Shown: positions 10,773 through 20,835, counted from the first letter of the stretch. The stretch is DNA of 64,000 nt from Nocardiopsis kunsanensis DSM 44524 (GCF_000340965.1 NZ_ANAY01000022.1:1-64000); one strand, 5' to 3'. Notes: generated by a model from the sequence alone, not told the origin. Numbers and translations are program-made.

Positions 10773-12254
10773 GTGCCGAACACAGAGCTTCCGGGCGATG
10801 ACACCGCCCGCCACGAGACCGGTCGGTCGACCGATGCCCAGAGGTCGGCTCTGAGCTCCTTGATCGACTCGATGCAGCCCGTGCCCGACGAGCTCGGTGA
10901 GCGATTCGCCGCGCACGACCAACAACTCGCACTCGTCGGCGGACCGGTGCGCGACGCCCTCCTCGGCAGGATCTCGCACGACGTGGACCTGACCACCGAC
11001 GCCGTGCCCCAACGCATCCTCGAACTCGTGGACGGCTGGGCCGACGCCGTGTGGACCGTCGGCATCGACTTCGGCACCGTGGGCCTGCGGAAGAAAGGCC
11101 TTCAACTGGAGATCACCACCTACCGCAGCGAGTCCTACTCGCCCAAGTCGCGCAAACCCGAGGTCGCCTACGGCACCGACATCGACGACGACCTGCTGCG
11201 CCGCGACTTCACCGTCAACGCCATGGCCGTGCACCTGCCCGACGGCACGTTCGTCGACCCCTACGGCGGGCTGCGCGACCTGAAGACCCGGGTGCTGCGG
11301 ACCCCGGGCAAGCCGGAGGACTCCTTCAGCGACGACCCGCTGCGCATCATGCGCGCGGTCCGCTTCGCCGCCCAGCTCGGCTTCGCACTCGCCCCCGAGG
11401 TCGCCGAGGCCGCGCGGAACATGGCCGACCGCCTATCCATCGTCTCCGCCGAACGGGTACGCGACGAGCTGGTCAAACTGCTGTTGAGCCCTGACCCGCG
11501 CAAGGGCATCGAACTCATGGTCGACCTCGGAATCGCCCCGTACGTACTCCCGGAGATCCCCGAACTCCGCCTGGAGATCGACGAGCACCACCGGCACAAG
11601 GACGTCTACGAGCATTCGCTGACCGTCCTCGACCAGGCCATGGAACTCGAGCGCAGCCGCGGCCACGAACCCGACCTCGTCCTGCGTCTGGCCGCGCTCC
11701 TGCACGACATCGGCAAGCCCAAGACGCGTTCCTTCGAGGGCAACAACCGCGTCACTTTCCACCACCACGAGGTCGTGGGCGCCTCGATGAGCCGCAAGCG
11801 CCTCAACAAGCTGCGTTTTTCCAAGGACGTCGTCAACGCCGTCAGCAAACTCGTCTCCCTGCACCTGCGTTTCCACGGCTACGGCAAGGGAGAGTGGACC
11901 GACTCGGCGGTGCGCCGGTACGCACGCGACGCGGGCGACCAGCTCGAACGCCTGCACATCCTCACCCGCGCGGACTGCACCACCCGCAACAAGCGCAAGG
12001 CGAACGCGCTCGCGCGTTCCTACGACGACATCGAGCGGCGTATCGACGCGTTGGCCGAACAGGAGGAGCTGGACCGTATCCGGCCCGACCTGGACGGCAA
12101 CGAGATCCAGGAGATCCTCGGCATCACTCCGGGCCCGGCCGTGGGCAAGGCCTACCGGTACATGCTGGAGTTGCGCCTGCAGAACGGGCCGATGTCCAAG
12201 GAGGACGCCACGGCCGAACTCCGTGCCTGGGCCGGGGAACACCTCCAGAGCTGA
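10773..12254 (+). CDS. pcnA: CCA tRNA nucleotidyltransferase
   Basis: The enzyme adds or repairs the 3' CCA end of tRNAs. The 493-aa protein has the nucleotidyltransferase signature LVGGPVRDALLGR (about 54-66) with the metal-binding pair DVDLTTD just after it. RNA-binding segments follow, then an HD phosphohydrolase domain (LLHDIGKPKT, about 309-318), giving the actinobacterial PcnA architecture. The GTG at 10773 is chosen because upstream codons encode Arg/Pro-rich sequence without family character. It is divergent from the DUF6049 gene across 268 bases. At least one tRNA gene here, tRNA-Ser(GGA), lacks an encoded CCA and depends on this activity. Confidence 0.92.
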   Translation: MPNTELPGDDTARHETGRSTDAQRSALSSLIDSMQPVPDELGERFAAHDQQLALVGGPVRDALLGRISHDVDLTTDAVPQRILELVDGWADAVWTVGIDFGTVGLRKKGLQLEITTYRSESYSPKSRKPEVAYGTDIDDDLLRRDFTVNAMAVHLPDGTFVDPYGGLRDLKTRVLRTPGKPEDSFSDDPLRIMRAVRFAAQLGFALAPEVAEAARNMADRLSIVSAERVRDELVKLLLSPDPRKGIELMVDLGIAPYVLPEIPELRLEIDEHHRHKDVYEHSLTVLDQAMELERSRGHEPDLVLRLAALLHDIGKPKTRSFEGNNRVTFHHHEVVGASMSRKRLNKLRFSKDVVNAVSKLVSLHLRFHGYGKGEWTDSAVRRYARDAGDQLERLHILTRADCTTRNKRKANALARSYDDIERRIDALAEQEELDRIRPDLDGNEIQEILGITPGPAVGKAYRYMLELRLQNGPMSKEDATAELRAWAGEHLQS

Positions 12255-12281
12255 CCGCGAGGATGCCCGGCTGCCTCTCCG

Positions 12282-12305
12282 CCGGCCCCGCCCCCTCGGG
12301 GCCGG
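12282..12305 (+). terminator. Hairpin after pcnA
   Basis: A perfect 9-bp stem, CCGGCCCCG with its complement and a 6-base loop, lies 28 bases after the pcnA stop and before the converging MFS gene. It has no T run. Confidence 0.5.
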
Positions 12306-12328
12306 GGCCGCGGGCCCGGCGGTAGCCC

Positions 12329-13627
12329 TCACACGGGCGCGGCGGCCCCCGTTTCCGTGCTCCTGCGAGCTCGCCGGGCCCAGGCCGCGGCCAGCGCAGC
12401 GTAGACCAGCACCATCGCAGCGACCACGGCCGCGCTCACGCCCGACGGAGGTACGAACACCGCCGCGAGCGCCGCGCCCAGGACGAACGTGGCGTTGAAG
12501 AGTACGTCGTAGACCGAGAACACCCGGCCGCGGAACGCGTTGTCGACATGTCGCTGGACCAACGTGTCGACCGTGACCTTCGCCGCCTGGGACACGAAGC
12601 CCAGTACGAACCCCGCGACGGGGAACAGCACAGGCGAGAACGGCAGGCCGAACACCAGCAGGACGATGGCCGCCGTGGCCAGCAGTGAGGCGATCCACGT
12701 GCTCGCACCCGTCCGGGCGGTCGCCCACGGGGTGGCCACCGCTCCCACGAGGAAGCCGGTCGCCAACAGGGCGGCCGACACCGAGAACCCGGCGAGCCCG
12801 GCCACCCCGCCGCCGGTGAAGGTGTTGTTGTACAGCAGCAGGGTGAGCAGTGTCGACACACCGAACAGGACCCGGTGCACACCCATCGTCGCCAAACCGT
12901 CCCGGGCCGGGACCCGCTCGCCGATGTGGCGGAGCCCGCTCAGCATCCCGCGCACGACGCCGCGGACGGCCGCGCGCACGTCCTCGGGTTCCTCCTCCAG
13001 GTTCGGGCCCAGCTCCCGGCGGCCCAGGGTCAGCGACACGGCCCCCGAGACGGCGAACCCGAGGGCCGCGGCGAAGAGGACGATGCCGGTGCCCAGGGCC
13101 TCCTCGCCGCCGATCATCCCGATCGCCAGACCCACGCCGGTTCCCGCCGAACTGGCCGCTGTTCCGCAGGTCGGGGTGACCGCGTTGGCCATCATGAGCT
13201 TGTCGCGCCGAACCACGTAAGGAAGCCCGGCCGAGAGACCGGACAGGAAGAACCGGTTGACGCTCAGCACCAGCAGTGCTGCCACGAAGAAAGCCGGACC
13301 GGCGCCCCGGGCCACCAGCACCGCCGTGATCACCGCCAGGACGGCCTTGGCCAGGGACGACAGCAACAGCACCTGGCGGCGCGGCCAACGGTCGATGAGG
13401 ACCCCCGCGAACGGGGCGACCGCCGAGAAGGGCAGCAGCAGGACCGCGAACGCAGCCGCCACCGCAGCCGCGCTGGTGTGCTGCTCGGGGTTGAAGAAGA
13501 CGAAACCGGCCAGGCCGGCCTGGTAGATCCCGTCGGAGAACTGTGAGACCAGGCGGGTTCCGAAGAGGCGGCGGAATCGCGGGCCGCGCAGAACCACACG
13601 CAGGTCACCGAAGAAGGAGGAGGACAC
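12329..13627 (-). CDS. MFS transporter
   Basis: This 432-aa protein has about 12 hydrophobic segments and the MFS loop 2-3 signature in the form GVLIDRWPRRQVLL. A cytoplasmic loop of about 60 charged residues lies between the two six-helix halves. It most resembles the unspecific drug- or metabolite-efflux MFS proteins that sit between pcnA and ino1 in related genomes. The substrate cannot be inferred. The start is a GTG with a weak ribosome site. Confidence 0.75.
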   Translation of the reverse strand: MSSSFFGDLRVVLRGPRFRRLFGTRLVSQFSDGIYQAGLAGFVFFNPEQHTSAAAVAAAFAVLLLPFSAVAPFAGVLIDRWPRRQVLLLSSLAKAVLAVITAVLVARGAGPAFFVAALLVLSVNRFFLSGLSAGLPYVVRRDKLMMANAVTPTCGTAASSAGTGVGLAIGMIGGEEALGTGIVLFAAALGFAVSGAVSLTLGRRELGPNLEEEPEDVRAAVRGVVRGMLSGLRHIGERVPARDGLATMGVHRVLFGVSTLLTLLLYNNTFTGGGVAGLAGFSVSAALLATGFLVGAVATPWATARTGASTWIASLLATAAIVLLVFGLPFSPVLFPVAGFVLGFVSQAAKVTVDTLVQRHVDNAFRGRVFSVYDVLFNATFVLGAALAAVFVPPSGVSAAVVAAMVLVYAALAAAWARRARRSTETGAAAPV

Positions 13628-13682
13628 CGGCTCACTCTAGAAGGTGCCCGGGGACGGCCCGGCGGCGGTCGCCCCGATACGA

Positions 13683-13725
13683 AGGACCCCGGTCCGGGCA
13701 CTCTCGTGTCCCGGACCGGGGTCCT
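13683..13725 (-). terminator. Terminator of ino1
   Basis: A perfect 16-bp stem (inner part CCCCGGTCCGGG and its complement) with an 11-base loop lies between the ino1 stop and the MFS start on the same strand. Confidence 0.8.
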
Positions 13726-13740
13726 CGGGGCGCGGCGGGG

Positions 13741-14820
13741 TCAGGCGTCGTCGCCGCCCTCGATGAAGTTCTCGACCCGGGCGTGCGCCTCGGAGTCGCT
13801 GTACTGGACGGGCGGGGACTTCATGAAGTAGGAGGAAGGCGCCAGGATCGGACCGCCGATGCCGCGGTCCTTGGCGATCTTCGTGGCACGGACCGCGTCG
13901 ATGATGATGCCGGCGGAGTTGGGGGAGTCCCACACCTCGAGCTTGTACTCGAGGTTGACCGGCGCGTCACCGAAAGCACGCCCCTCGAGACGGATGTAGG
14001 CCCACTTGCGGTCGTCGAGCCACGGCACGTGGTCGGACGGCCCGATGTGCACCGAGTCGGCCTTGAGCTCGTGGGGGATCTGGGAGGTCACCGACTGCGT
14101 CTTGGAGACCTTCTTGGACTCCAGGCGCTCGCGCTCCAACATGTTCTTGAAGTCCATGTTGCCGCCGAAGTTGAGCTGGTAGGTGCGGTCGACGACCACA
14201 CCCCGGTCCTCGAACAGCTTGGACAGCACCCGGTGGGTGATGGTGGCGCCGATCTGGGACTTGATGTCGTCGCCGACGATCGGGACCCCGGCCTTGGTGA
14301 ACTTCTCCGCCCACTCGGGGTCGGAGGCGATGAAGACAGGCAGGGCGTTGACGAAACCGACCCCGGCGTCGACGGCGCACTGCGCGTAGAACTTGTCGGC
14401 CTCCTCCGAACCCACCGGCAGGTAGGAGACGAGGACGTCGGCCTTGCTCGCCTTGAGGGCGGCGACGACGTCGACGGCGTCCTCGGGGGACTCCTGGATC
14501 ATCTCCCGGTAGTAACTGCCGAGCCCGTCGTAGGTGGGGCCGCGCATGACGCTGACACCGGTCGGTGGCACGTCGCAGAGCTTGACGGTGTTGTTCTCGC
14601 TGGCGGTGATGGCGTCGGCCAGGTCGTGGCCGACCTTCTTGTCGTCCACGTCGAAGGCGGCGACGAACTCGATGTCGCGCACGTGGTACGGGCCGAACTG
14701 GACGTGCATCAGGCCAGGTACCCGGGACTCGGGGTTGGCGTCCTTGTAGTAGTGCACGCCCTGGACGAGCGACGCCGCACAGTTGCCGACGCCCACGACG
14801 GCTACACGTACCGAACCCAT
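13741..14820 (-). CDS. ino1: Inositol-3-phosphate synthase
   Basis: The enzyme converts glucose 6-phosphate to 1L-myo-inositol 1-phosphate with NAD. This is the entry to phosphatidylinositol and to mycothiol, the main thiol buffer of actinobacteria. The 359-aa protein begins [20 protein letters not shown], a dinucleotide-binding loop, and contains the family blocks [15 protein letters not shown] and NFGGNMDF that form the active site. The ATG at 14820 has AAGGAG nine bases upstream and gives the usual actinobacterial length. A longer start at 14859 lacks such a site. The gene is monocistronic with a strong terminator. Confidence 0.93.
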   Translation of the reverse strand: MGSVRVAVVGVGNCAASLVQGVHYYKDANPESRVPGLMHVQFGPYHVRDIEFVAAFDVDDKKVGHDLADAITASENNTVKLCDVPPTGVSVMRGPTYDGLGSYYREMIQESPEDAVDVVAALKASKADVLVSYLPVGSEEADKFYAQCAVDAGVGFVNALPVFIASDPEWAEKFTKAGVPIVGDDIKSQIGATITHRVLSKLFEDRGVVVDRTYQLNFGGNMDFKNMLERERLESKKVSKTQSVTSQIPHELKADSVHIGPSDHVPWLDDRKWAYIRLEGRAFGDAPVNLEYKLEVWDSPNSAGIIIDAVRATKIAKDRGIGGPILAPSSYFMKSPPVQYSDSEAHARVENFIEGGDDA

Positions 14821-15790
14821 TGGTCCTTGCTCCTTCTTTTCCGCGAACATGGATTCCACAGCGCACAGCGTGGCGTCCCCGCTCCGGTCTGGGACCGGGG
14901 CTCGCCGCTCTGCTTCTTGTTGTCCGTGTTGAAGTCAGCAGCGCCCGGGGCGGATCTGTTCCCGCCCTCAGTCGCCGTGCGTACGCCCACGGACGCCGTT
15001 GGCGCGGCCTCCCCTGAACGGCCGTCGGCAGTCGGGGGGAACATGCTTCTCTGGCTGTTTTGTTCGGTATGACTCTATCGCCGACGAACGGCCCGGACCG
15101 CACTGCAGTACACGGAGAGCCCCGGCGACATGGAAGTTCGGGACGTTCGTGGCGGGATCTGTGCCCGTGCACGGCTCCGGACGGGCCCGGTGTGTGCTCC
15201 TCCGGGGCGCTGAATATCACATCGGGACAGACGGGGCCGAACGGTCGCAGAGAGCATGGCCGAGCACTCGGTGTGCCTACGGCTCCTGTCCGGAACCTCT
15301 ACTGCGAACTGCCCCGATCGGCCGGGAGCGCCCCGACGTGGCCGACAACTCGGTCACGCGCGATACTCTCGCGCGTGGGTTGTGCTATGCCGTTTCATCG
15401 CTCTACCGTGACCTTTGATTTGCTTGCGTAGCCGTGCCGCCCAGGGTCGCTCGCCCGAGACGGTCCCCGTCGGACCGGTGTGACGGCGGTTGCGAGCCCC
15501 ACTGGCCAAGGATCAGGAGGAAGAAGCGGCCAACGTCTTCGCGACCTGTTGAAAACCCACGTGCCCGTGTGGGCGTCCTTTTATCGAGCTTTGAACCACG
15601 AGCTCGACCCTTGAACGAAGGACGAGAGGCTCCGGTCCCTTCCCCGGGCACGAGGACGCGAATCACCGGCCGAGCCAAGTCAGCACCGCGGACGCAGGTC
15701 GCGGATCACCGATCCCCCAGGGGGACCGACCCCCCGTTTCCACCAAGGAATCGTCAGGCCGACCGGCCGTGAGAGGCAATCGAGGACCAC
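14821..15790. other. Long divergent intergenic region ino1 / PBP
   Basis: These 970 bases separate two divergent genes. Open frames here have poor codon bias and no recognisable product, so I call none. The region must contain both promoters. The unusually long leader before the PBP includes an A/T-richer patch near 15400-15430 and a weak CCCAC/GTGGG stem near 15556-15575 followed by TTTT. Confidence 0.5.
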
Positions 15791-18553
15791 GTGAGTACCG
15801 AACGACGACGGAGTGCCGAAGGCGGCCGTCGACGGGCCGATGGCCCGGTCGACGGTCCGCGCGGCGGCGGTGGCGGGCGGGAGGAAGTCCCGCCCCGGGG
15901 AGAGCGTCCCGGAAGACGCCGCCGGCCGGACACCGGTGAGGCAAACGGTTTCGAGGGGGCAGGAGCCGCCGAACGTCCGCGTCGCCGCCCGCCCGAGAAC
16001 CAGTCTCCTCGGGGTGACGGCAAGCGCCGCAGGCCCCCCGAGGGAGAACGCCGTCGCCCGCCTCAGAACGGCGAGCGTCCGAGCCGACCGCGTCCCGGCG
16101 CAGCCACTGCTGCACACGGGGCCGAGGGTGAACGCCCCCGGCGCCGCCGCCCCGACGACCCCCGTGCCGGCGGACGCCGCCGTACCGACGGGCCCCGCGA
16201 TCCCCGGAAGCGCGACCGCGACCACGCGGCCGCGTCCGAAGGGCGCCGCCGTCCTCCGGGGCGTGCAAGCTCCGGAGGAGGAGGCCGTGGCGGCGGCCGC
16301 CGGCGCAGTGCCGCTGCCGGCGACGACCGCCCCTGGTGGAAGCGTTTCTTCGCCAAGGCCTGGAAACCCGCCCTGGTGACCTTCGGTCTCCTGATCATCG
16401 CCGGTGTCGCTACCTTCGCGGTGTTCTACGCGTTGACCCCCGATGCCGATGACCTCAACCACCAGGCCGAGAGCGAACTCAGCGCCACCCAGATCATGTG
16501 GGCCGGCGAGGAAGGGGACGAGGGCGAGGGCAACGTCGCCCTGACCACCGGTGAGGTCAACCGGATCCCCGTCGAGTTCGAGGAGATCCCCGACAGCGTC
16601 GTGAGCGGGGTGCTCGCCGCGGAACAGCACACCTTCTACGATGAACCGGGCATCAGCCTCACCGGAACCATGCGTGCAGTGCTCTCCGGTGGTGAGGCCG
16701 GTGGCGGTTCGACCATCACCCAGCAGATGGCGCGGAACTACTACGCCGGGCTCTCCCAGGAGCAGACGATCCAGCGCAAGATCCGCGAGATCTTCATCTC
16801 CATCAAGCTCGGCCAGCAGCTCGACCCGGACCAGATCCTCGAGCAGTACCTCAACACCATCTACTTCGGGCGCAACGCCTCCGGTGTCGAGGCCGCCGCA
16901 CAGGCCTACTTCGACAAACCCGTCTCCGAGCTCGACGACGCCGAGGGCGCCTTCATCGGGCTGATCATCCAGCAGCCCAGCGCGTTCGCCAATCCCACGC
17001 CGGACGGCCCGCACGACAAGGTCATGCGCGGTGAGCGCTGGGAGTACCTGCAGCAGCAGCTCGGGGAGCTCAACAAGATCGAACCCGACCTCGGCCTCCC
17101 CCCGGAGGAGGCGAACCAGCTCGAATTCCCCGAGGCGGTCGATTACAACCCCGAGGAAGCGGGCGACCCGAAACTCGGCTACATCAACAACGCCGTCATC
17201 AACGAGGTCGAACGCCGCTACGACGGCATCAACGGGGCCGATATCGCGACCAAGGGCTACACCATCAAGACCTCCCTGGACGAGGACCTGATGGTGGCGG
17301 CCGAGGAAGCCTTCGAGGTCCTCCCGGAGATGGCCGACGACACCATGCGCGGGTTGACCTCCGTCGACCCCGCGACCGGTGAGATCGTCGCCTTCAACGG
17401 AGGGCCGAACCCCGTCGAGGTGATCAACAACTCGCTGACCCACCAGACCCAGGCGGGTTCGGCCTACAAGCCGTTCGTGCTCGCGACCGCTCTGCGGGAC
17501 AACATCAGCCTCAACAGCCAGTTCGACGGTGATTCCCCGCAGGAGTTCCCCGGGTTGCAGAGCCCGGTGCAGAACGCCGGTGACCAGAGTTACGGCGACG
17601 TCGACCTCATCCAGGCCACGGCCGACTCGATCAACACCCCGTACGTCGAACTGATGGTCCAGACCGGGGTGCAGAACGTCGACCAACTGGCCGTGGACAT
17701 GGGTGTGAACCCGGCCCGGACCGAGACCTCGCTCCAAGGGCCGTTGGTCGCGTTGGGTACCCACCAGGTCAACACCCTGGACATGGCCTCCGCCTACGCG
17801 ACCTTCGCCGCTCAGGGCCAGCAGAGGCCGGCGCACATGATCACCGAGCTCCGCAACAGCAAGGGCGAGGTCATCGAGCCCAACGATGCCGAGGAGATCG
17901 AGAACGGTACCGAGGTCCTCAGCAGTGGTGTCGCCGCCGACGCCACCCACGCCATGACCCAGGTCGTGGAGAACGGCGGTGGTGGGAACGCCGCACTGCC
18001 CGACGGGCGTCCCGTCGCGGGTAAGACCGGTACCTCTTCCGACGCCGTCTCCGCCTGGTTCGTGGGGTACACCCCGCAGTTGTCGACATCGGTCAGCCTG
18101 AGCCGGGCCAGCGCCGAACCGCTGCAGGTCAGCGGTCAGGGCAACATGGAGATCTTCGGTGGCACCACCTCCGCGAAGGTCTGGAGTGAGTACATGGCGG
18201 TCGCGATGGAGGGCAAGGAGGTCCGGGAGTTCCCGCCGCCGCAGTTCGTCGGCGAGGAACAGAACTACCTGCCCACACCGGAACCGACCGAGCAGCCGAC
18301 CGAGGCCCCCACGGAGGAGCCGACCGAGGCCCCCACGGAGGAGCCGACCGAGCAGCCCACGGAGGCGCCCACGTCTCCTGAGGACTGCCACTGGCTCGAT
18401 CCCAACTGCGAGCAGGAGGAGATCGACTGCGAGGACCCGCAGTTCGAGGGCCACCCCGACTGCCAGGAGGAGGATCCCGCTCTTCCCGAAGATCCCGGAA
18501 CGGATGACGACCGGGAGGGCAACAACAGCCTGATCAGACCCAACCGGGAATGA
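15791..18553 (+). CDS. Class A penicillin-binding protein (glycosyltransferase/transpeptidase)
   Basis: A 920-aa bifunctional enzyme that polymerises glycan strands and cross-links peptides outside the membrane. Residues 1-190 are an Arg/Pro/Gly-rich basic cytoplasmic tail, followed by one membrane helix at about 195-217. The GT51 domain shows AAEQHTFYD and GGSTITQQMARN. The transpeptidase has the serine motif SAYK (about 556), SIN (about 613) and KTGT (about 744). The C-terminus holds TEEPTEAP-type repeats (about 835-860) and a Cys-containing acidic tail with four cysteines. The GTG start has GAGGA just upstream. The gene ends in a strong hairpin. Confidence 0.93.
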   Translation: MSTERRRSAEGGRRRADGPVDGPRGGGGGREEVPPRGERPGRRRRPDTGEANGFEGAGAAERPRRRPPENQSPRGDGKRRRPPEGERRRPPQNGERPSRPRPGAATAAHGAEGERPRRRRPDDPRAGGRRRTDGPRDPRKRDRDHAAASEGRRRPPGRASSGGGGRGGGRRRSAAAGDDRPWWKRFFAKAWKPALVTFGLLIIAGVATFAVFYALTPDADDLNHQAESELSATQIMWAGEEGDEGEGNVALTTGEVNRIPVEFEEIPDSVVSGVLAAEQHTFYDEPGISLTGTMRAVLSGGEAGGGSTITQQMARNYYAGLSQEQTIQRKIREIFISIKLGQQLDPDQILEQYLNTIYFGRNASGVEAAAQAYFDKPVSELDDAEGAFIGLIIQQPSAFANPTPDGPHDKVMRGERWEYLQQQLGELNKIEPDLGLPPEEANQLEFPEAVDYNPEEAGDPKLGYINNAVINEVERRYDGINGADIATKGYTIKTSLDEDLMVAAEEAFEVLPEMADDTMRGLTSVDPATGEIVAFNGGPNPVEVINNSLTHQTQAGSAYKPFVLATALRDNISLNSQFDGDSPQEFPGLQSPVQNAGDQSYGDVDLIQATADSINTPYVELMVQTGVQNVDQLAVDMGVNPARTETSLQGPLVALGTHQVNTLDMASAYATFAAQGQQRPAHMITELRNSKGEVIEPNDAEEIENGTEVLSSGVAADATHAMTQVVENGGGGNAALPDGRPVAGKTGTSSDAVSAWFVGYTPQLSTSVSLSRASAEPLQVSGQGNMEIFGGTTSAKVWSEYMAVAMEGKEVREFPPPQFVGEEQNYLPTPEPTEQPTEAPTEEPTEAPTEEPTEQPTEAPTSPEDCHWLDPNCEQEEIDCEDPQFEGHPDCQEEDPALPEDPGTDDDREGNNSLIRPNRE

Positions 18554-18556
18554 GGC

Positions 18557-18573
18557 CGACAGGTCGACATGTC
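18557..18573. repeat. Dispersed repeat R1, copy 2
   Basis: Seventeen bases identical to 404-420 begin 4 bases after the PBP stop codon. Two further ATGTCG/CGACAT motifs follow within 40 bases. Confidence 0.6.
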
Positions 18574-18616
18574 CTCATGTCGTTCTCCTGGCAGATGGAC
18601 ACGGCGACATGGTGAC

Positions 18617-18660
18617 GAGGGGCCGGTGACCGCGCAGCACGGCGCGGACACCGGCCCCTC
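18617..18660 (+). terminator. Terminator of the PBP gene
   Basis: A 12-bp perfect stem (GAGGGGCCGGTG and its complement), one A-A mismatch and a further 6 bp (CCGCGC/GCGCGG) enclose a 6-base loop. Confidence 0.8.
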
Positions 18661-18842
18661 TCCGTGTCCACAGGGCGGGAACGGACCCGACCAGGCGGTG
18701 CGGCGCTGCTGGTAATCTTGGTTCCCGTACGGATCAGAGCCCCGAACGTTCCCCGGCCGTCCAGGTGAAGGGGACGGGGTCTCCTGACCTCCTGCCATGG
18801 AGATGCCATGGCCGCAACAGTCCAGAGGAGGAACGCACGCTC

Positions 18843-19133
18843 ATGCGTCGTTACGAAATCATGATCATCCTCGAGCCCAGCCTCGACGAGCGCACCGTCG
18901 CCCCGTCGCTGGAGAACTTCCTCGGCGTCGTCCGCAACGACGGTGGCTCGGTCGAGAAGGTCGACATCTGGGGCAAGCGCCGTCTCGCCTACGACATCGA
19001 CAAGAACTCCGAGGGCATCTACGCGGTCGTCGACCTGACGGCCAAGAGCGAGACCGTCAAGGAGCTCGAGCGCCAGCTCGGTATCGCCGAATCGGTGCTG
19101 CGCACCAAGGTGCTCCGCCCCGAGGTCCACTGA
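18843..19133 (+). CDS. rpsF: 30S ribosomal protein bS6
   Basis: This 96-aa protein starts [20 protein letters not shown] and contains the family block [10 protein letters not shown]. In the 30S subunit it pairs with S18 on the platform. The ATG at 18843 follows AGGAGG by 11 bases; longer frames add non-homologous residues. It is the first gene of the rpsF-ssb-rpsR-rplI set. A TAATCT hexamer at 18713-18718 is a plausible -10 element about 125 bases upstream. Confidence 0.96.
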   Translation: MRRYEIMIILEPSLDERTVAPSLENFLGVVRNDGGSVEKVDIWGKRRLAYDIDKNSEGIYAVVDLTAKSETVKELERQLGIAESVLRTKVLRPEVH

Positions 19134-19274
19134 CGCCCCCAGGGTCCGTCCCCCGAGGACGGCGGTTGTCCACACCCCCGGCCTCCGAACATCCCGTTCT
19201 GTCGTAACCGGCACGGATGATCGGGGGAACAGGCTCGTACGCCTGACCCGTCTATCTCGAACCGGAGCCGAACC

Positions 19275-19841
19275 ATGGCAGGCGAAACCCAGATCACGCT
19301 CGTCGGCAACCTCGTCGACGACCCTGAACTGCGCTTCACGCCCAGTGGGGCCGCGGTCGCCAACTTCCGAGTGGCCTCGACGCCTCGCACCTTCGACCGC
19401 CAGGCGGGCGAGTGGAAGGACGGCGAGTCCATGTTCCTCACCTGCACCGTCTGGCGGCAGTACGCGGAGAACGTTGCCGAGAGCCTCCAGCGCGGCATGC
19501 GGGTCATCGTGCAGGGGCGTCTCAAGCAGCGCTCCTTCGAGACCCGCGAAGGGGAGAAGCGCACCGTCTTCGAGATCGATGTCGACGAGGTCGGTCCCGC
19601 TCTGCGCCGTGCCACCGCCAAGGTGACCAAGACGTCCGCGCCGGGTGGTGGCGGCGGCTTCGGCGGCGGTGGTTTCGGTGGCGGCCAGCCCCAGGGCGGC
19701 GGCTACGGGAACCAGGGCGGCGGCTTCGGCGGCGGCCAGCCCCAGGGCGGTCGCGGCGGTGCACCCGCCGACGACCCGTGGGCGACCAACGGCGGTGGCG
19801 GCTTCGGCGGCGGCGGGTTCTCCGACGAGCCCCCGTTCTAG
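19275..19841 (+). CDS. ssb: Single-stranded DNA-binding protein
   Basis: This 188-aa protein coats single-stranded DNA and recruits replication and repair enzymes. The OB fold spans about residues 1-115 ([37 protein letters not shown]). A Gly/Gln-rich flexible linker follows and the protein ends in the acidic tip DEPPF that binds partner proteins. It lies between rpsF and rpsR as in other actinobacteria. The linker is built from imperfect [12 protein letters not shown] units. Confidence 0.96.
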   Translation: MAGETQITLVGNLVDDPELRFTPSGAAVANFRVASTPRTFDRQAGEWKDGESMFLTCTVWRQYAENVAESLQRGMRVIVQGRLKQRSFETREGEKRTVFEIDVDEVGPALRRATAKVTKTSAPGGGGGFGGGGFGGGQPQGGGYGNQGGGFGGGQPQGGRGGAPADDPWATNGGGGFGGGGFSDEPPF

Positions 19842-19871
19842 GCCGAGGCCGAACACCGAGCAACACCCGGC

Positions 19872-19936
19872 CGGTGTCTGCGGACACCGTGCCACCATTC
19901 CATTTGTCATAGACCATCCCCGGGACAGCCCCGGGG
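19872..19936 (+). other. Two hairpins between ssb and rpsR
   Basis: CGGTGTC/GACACCG (19872-19889) and CCCCGGG/CCCGGGG (19918-19936) form two stems in the 116-base spacer. The second ends just upstream of the rpsR ribosome site. They could attenuate or stabilise transcript segments. Confidence 0.45.
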
Positions 19937-19957
19937 CTCTTGCGAAGGAGCACCACG

Positions 19958-20194
19958 ATGGCGAAGCCGGCAGCGCGCAAGCCCAAGAAGAAGGTGTGCA
20001 TCTTCTGCCAGGAGAAGCAGTCCTACATCGACTACAAGGACACCACGCTTCTCCGTAAGTTCATCTCCGAGCGCGGTAAGATCCGTGCCCGTCGGGTGAC
20101 CGGCAACTGCACCCAGCACCAGCGCGACGTAGCCACTGCGATCAAGAACGCGCGTGAGGTCGCCCTGCTGCCCTACACCAGCAGCACCCGATAG
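19958..20194 (+). CDS. rpsR: 30S ribosomal protein bS18, zinc-type
   Basis: This 78-aa basic protein has the S18 core [20 protein letters not shown]. It carries the CIFC pair near the N-terminus and a further Cys in GNCTQHQ, so it is the zinc-binding (C+) paralogue rather than the cysteine-free version made under zinc starvation in actinobacteria. The ATG at 19958 has AAGGAG eight bases upstream. Confidence 0.95.
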   Translation: MAKPAARKPKKKVCIFCQEKQSYIDYKDTTLLRKFISERGKIRARRVTGNCTQHQRDVATAIKNAREVALLPYTSSTR

Positions 20195-20222
20195 CCGGGA
20201 TACTCCGAGGGAGGTTTTTGTC

Positions 20223-20669
20223 GTGAAGCTCATCCTGACCCACGAGGTCAACGGTCTCGGAGCCCCCGGCGATGTCGTCGAGGTGAGGGACGGTTACGGC
20301 CGTAACTACCTGCTTCCCCGCGGGTTCGCCATCCGGTGGACCCGTGGCGGCCAGAAGCAGATCGACCTGATCCAGCGTGCTCGTCGCTCCCGCGACATCC
20401 GCACCCTGGACGAGGCCCGCCAGATCGCCGGTCAGGTCGAGGCACTCACCGTGCGCCTGAAGCAGCGCGCCGGCGAGGGTGGCCGCCTGTTCGGTTCGGT
20501 CACGGCCGGCGACGTCGCCGAGGCCGTCCAGGCCTCTGGCGGCCCGGAACTGGACAAGCGCCGGATCGAGATCAAGAACGCGATCAAGTCGGTCGGTTCC
20601 TACAAGGTGGACGTGCGTCTCCACCCCGATGTCAGCGCCACCATCAAGCTGGACGTCTCGGGCGTCTAG
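20223..20669 (+). CDS. rplI: 50S ribosomal protein bL9
   Basis: This 148-aa protein shows the L9 N-terminal signature [20 protein letters not shown] and [11 protein letters not shown], a long connecting helix, and the C-terminal domain with [12 protein letters not shown]. The GTG at 20223 follows GAGGGAGG. It is last in the ribosomal/ssb operon and is followed by a terminator 19 bases after the stop. Confidence 0.96.
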   Translation: MKLILTHEVNGLGAPGDVVEVRDGYGRNYLLPRGFAIRWTRGGQKQIDLIQRARRSRDIRTLDEARQIAGQVEALTVRLKQRAGEGGRLFGSVTAGDVAEAVQASGGPELDKRRIEIKNAIKSVGSYKVDVRLHPDVSATIKLDVSGV

Positions 20670-20688
20670 CAGGCGTTCACCGACGCAG

Positions 20689-20716
20689 CCCCGTCCTCGT
20701 TCGTTCGAGGGCGGGG
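20689..20716 (+). terminator. Terminator after rplI
   Basis: An 11-bp stem (CCCCGTCCTCG against CGAGGGCGGGG, one G-T pair) with a 6-base loop is followed by TTCTTCT. Confidence 0.85.
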
Positions 20717-20766
20717 TTCTTCTGTGTCCGTGGTCCGGACACGCCGCCGCTGGAAGCCCAAGTAGT

Positions 20767-20781
20767 ATTACTCTTGGTAAT
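20767..20781. promoter_or_regulatory. Inverted repeat upstream of the amidase gene
   Basis: ATTAC-TCTTG-GTAAT lies 57 bases before the start codon. Its core TTACTCT..GTAA recurs before the PLDc_N gene at 52206-52220, so both may bind the same regulator. Confidence 0.4.
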
Positions 20782-20783
20782 CT

Positions 20784-20835
20784 ATCGTGTCCTCTGTGTC
20801 GGCATCCTGGATGCCCCTCACAGAGAGGACACGAT
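20784..20835 (+). promoter_or_regulatory. Nested leader hairpin masking the amidase ribosome site
   Basis: The outer arms (20784-20798 and 20819-20835) pair over 15 bases with a 2-base bulge, and GGCATC-CTG-GATGCC (20801-20815) forms an inner hairpin. The right outer arm contains the only Shine-Dalgarno-like AGAGAGGA. The start codon follows 3 bases later. The structure would block translation unless opened. Confidence 0.6.

Noticed and set aside
10505-11077. N-terminal extension of the DUF6049 protein
   Set aside because: The extra 191 residues would lie antisense to pcnA and put a long Pro/Arg stretch before a perfect signal peptide; the TTG at 10504 explains the sequence better.
11433-13388. 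A 651-codon minus-strand frame across pcnA and the MFS gene
   Set aside because: It spans two real genes in the wrong frame and has low-complexity Arg/Gly composition.
18280-18372. Repeats at the end of the PBP gene as a mobile or CRISPR element
   Set aside because: They encode Thr-Glu-Glu-Pro type units in frame, a usual low-complexity wall-spanning tail.
15680-18454. A 924-codon open frame on the minus strand
   Set aside because: It lies opposite the class A PBP, whose active-site motifs are intact. No domain is recognisable in the antisense product.
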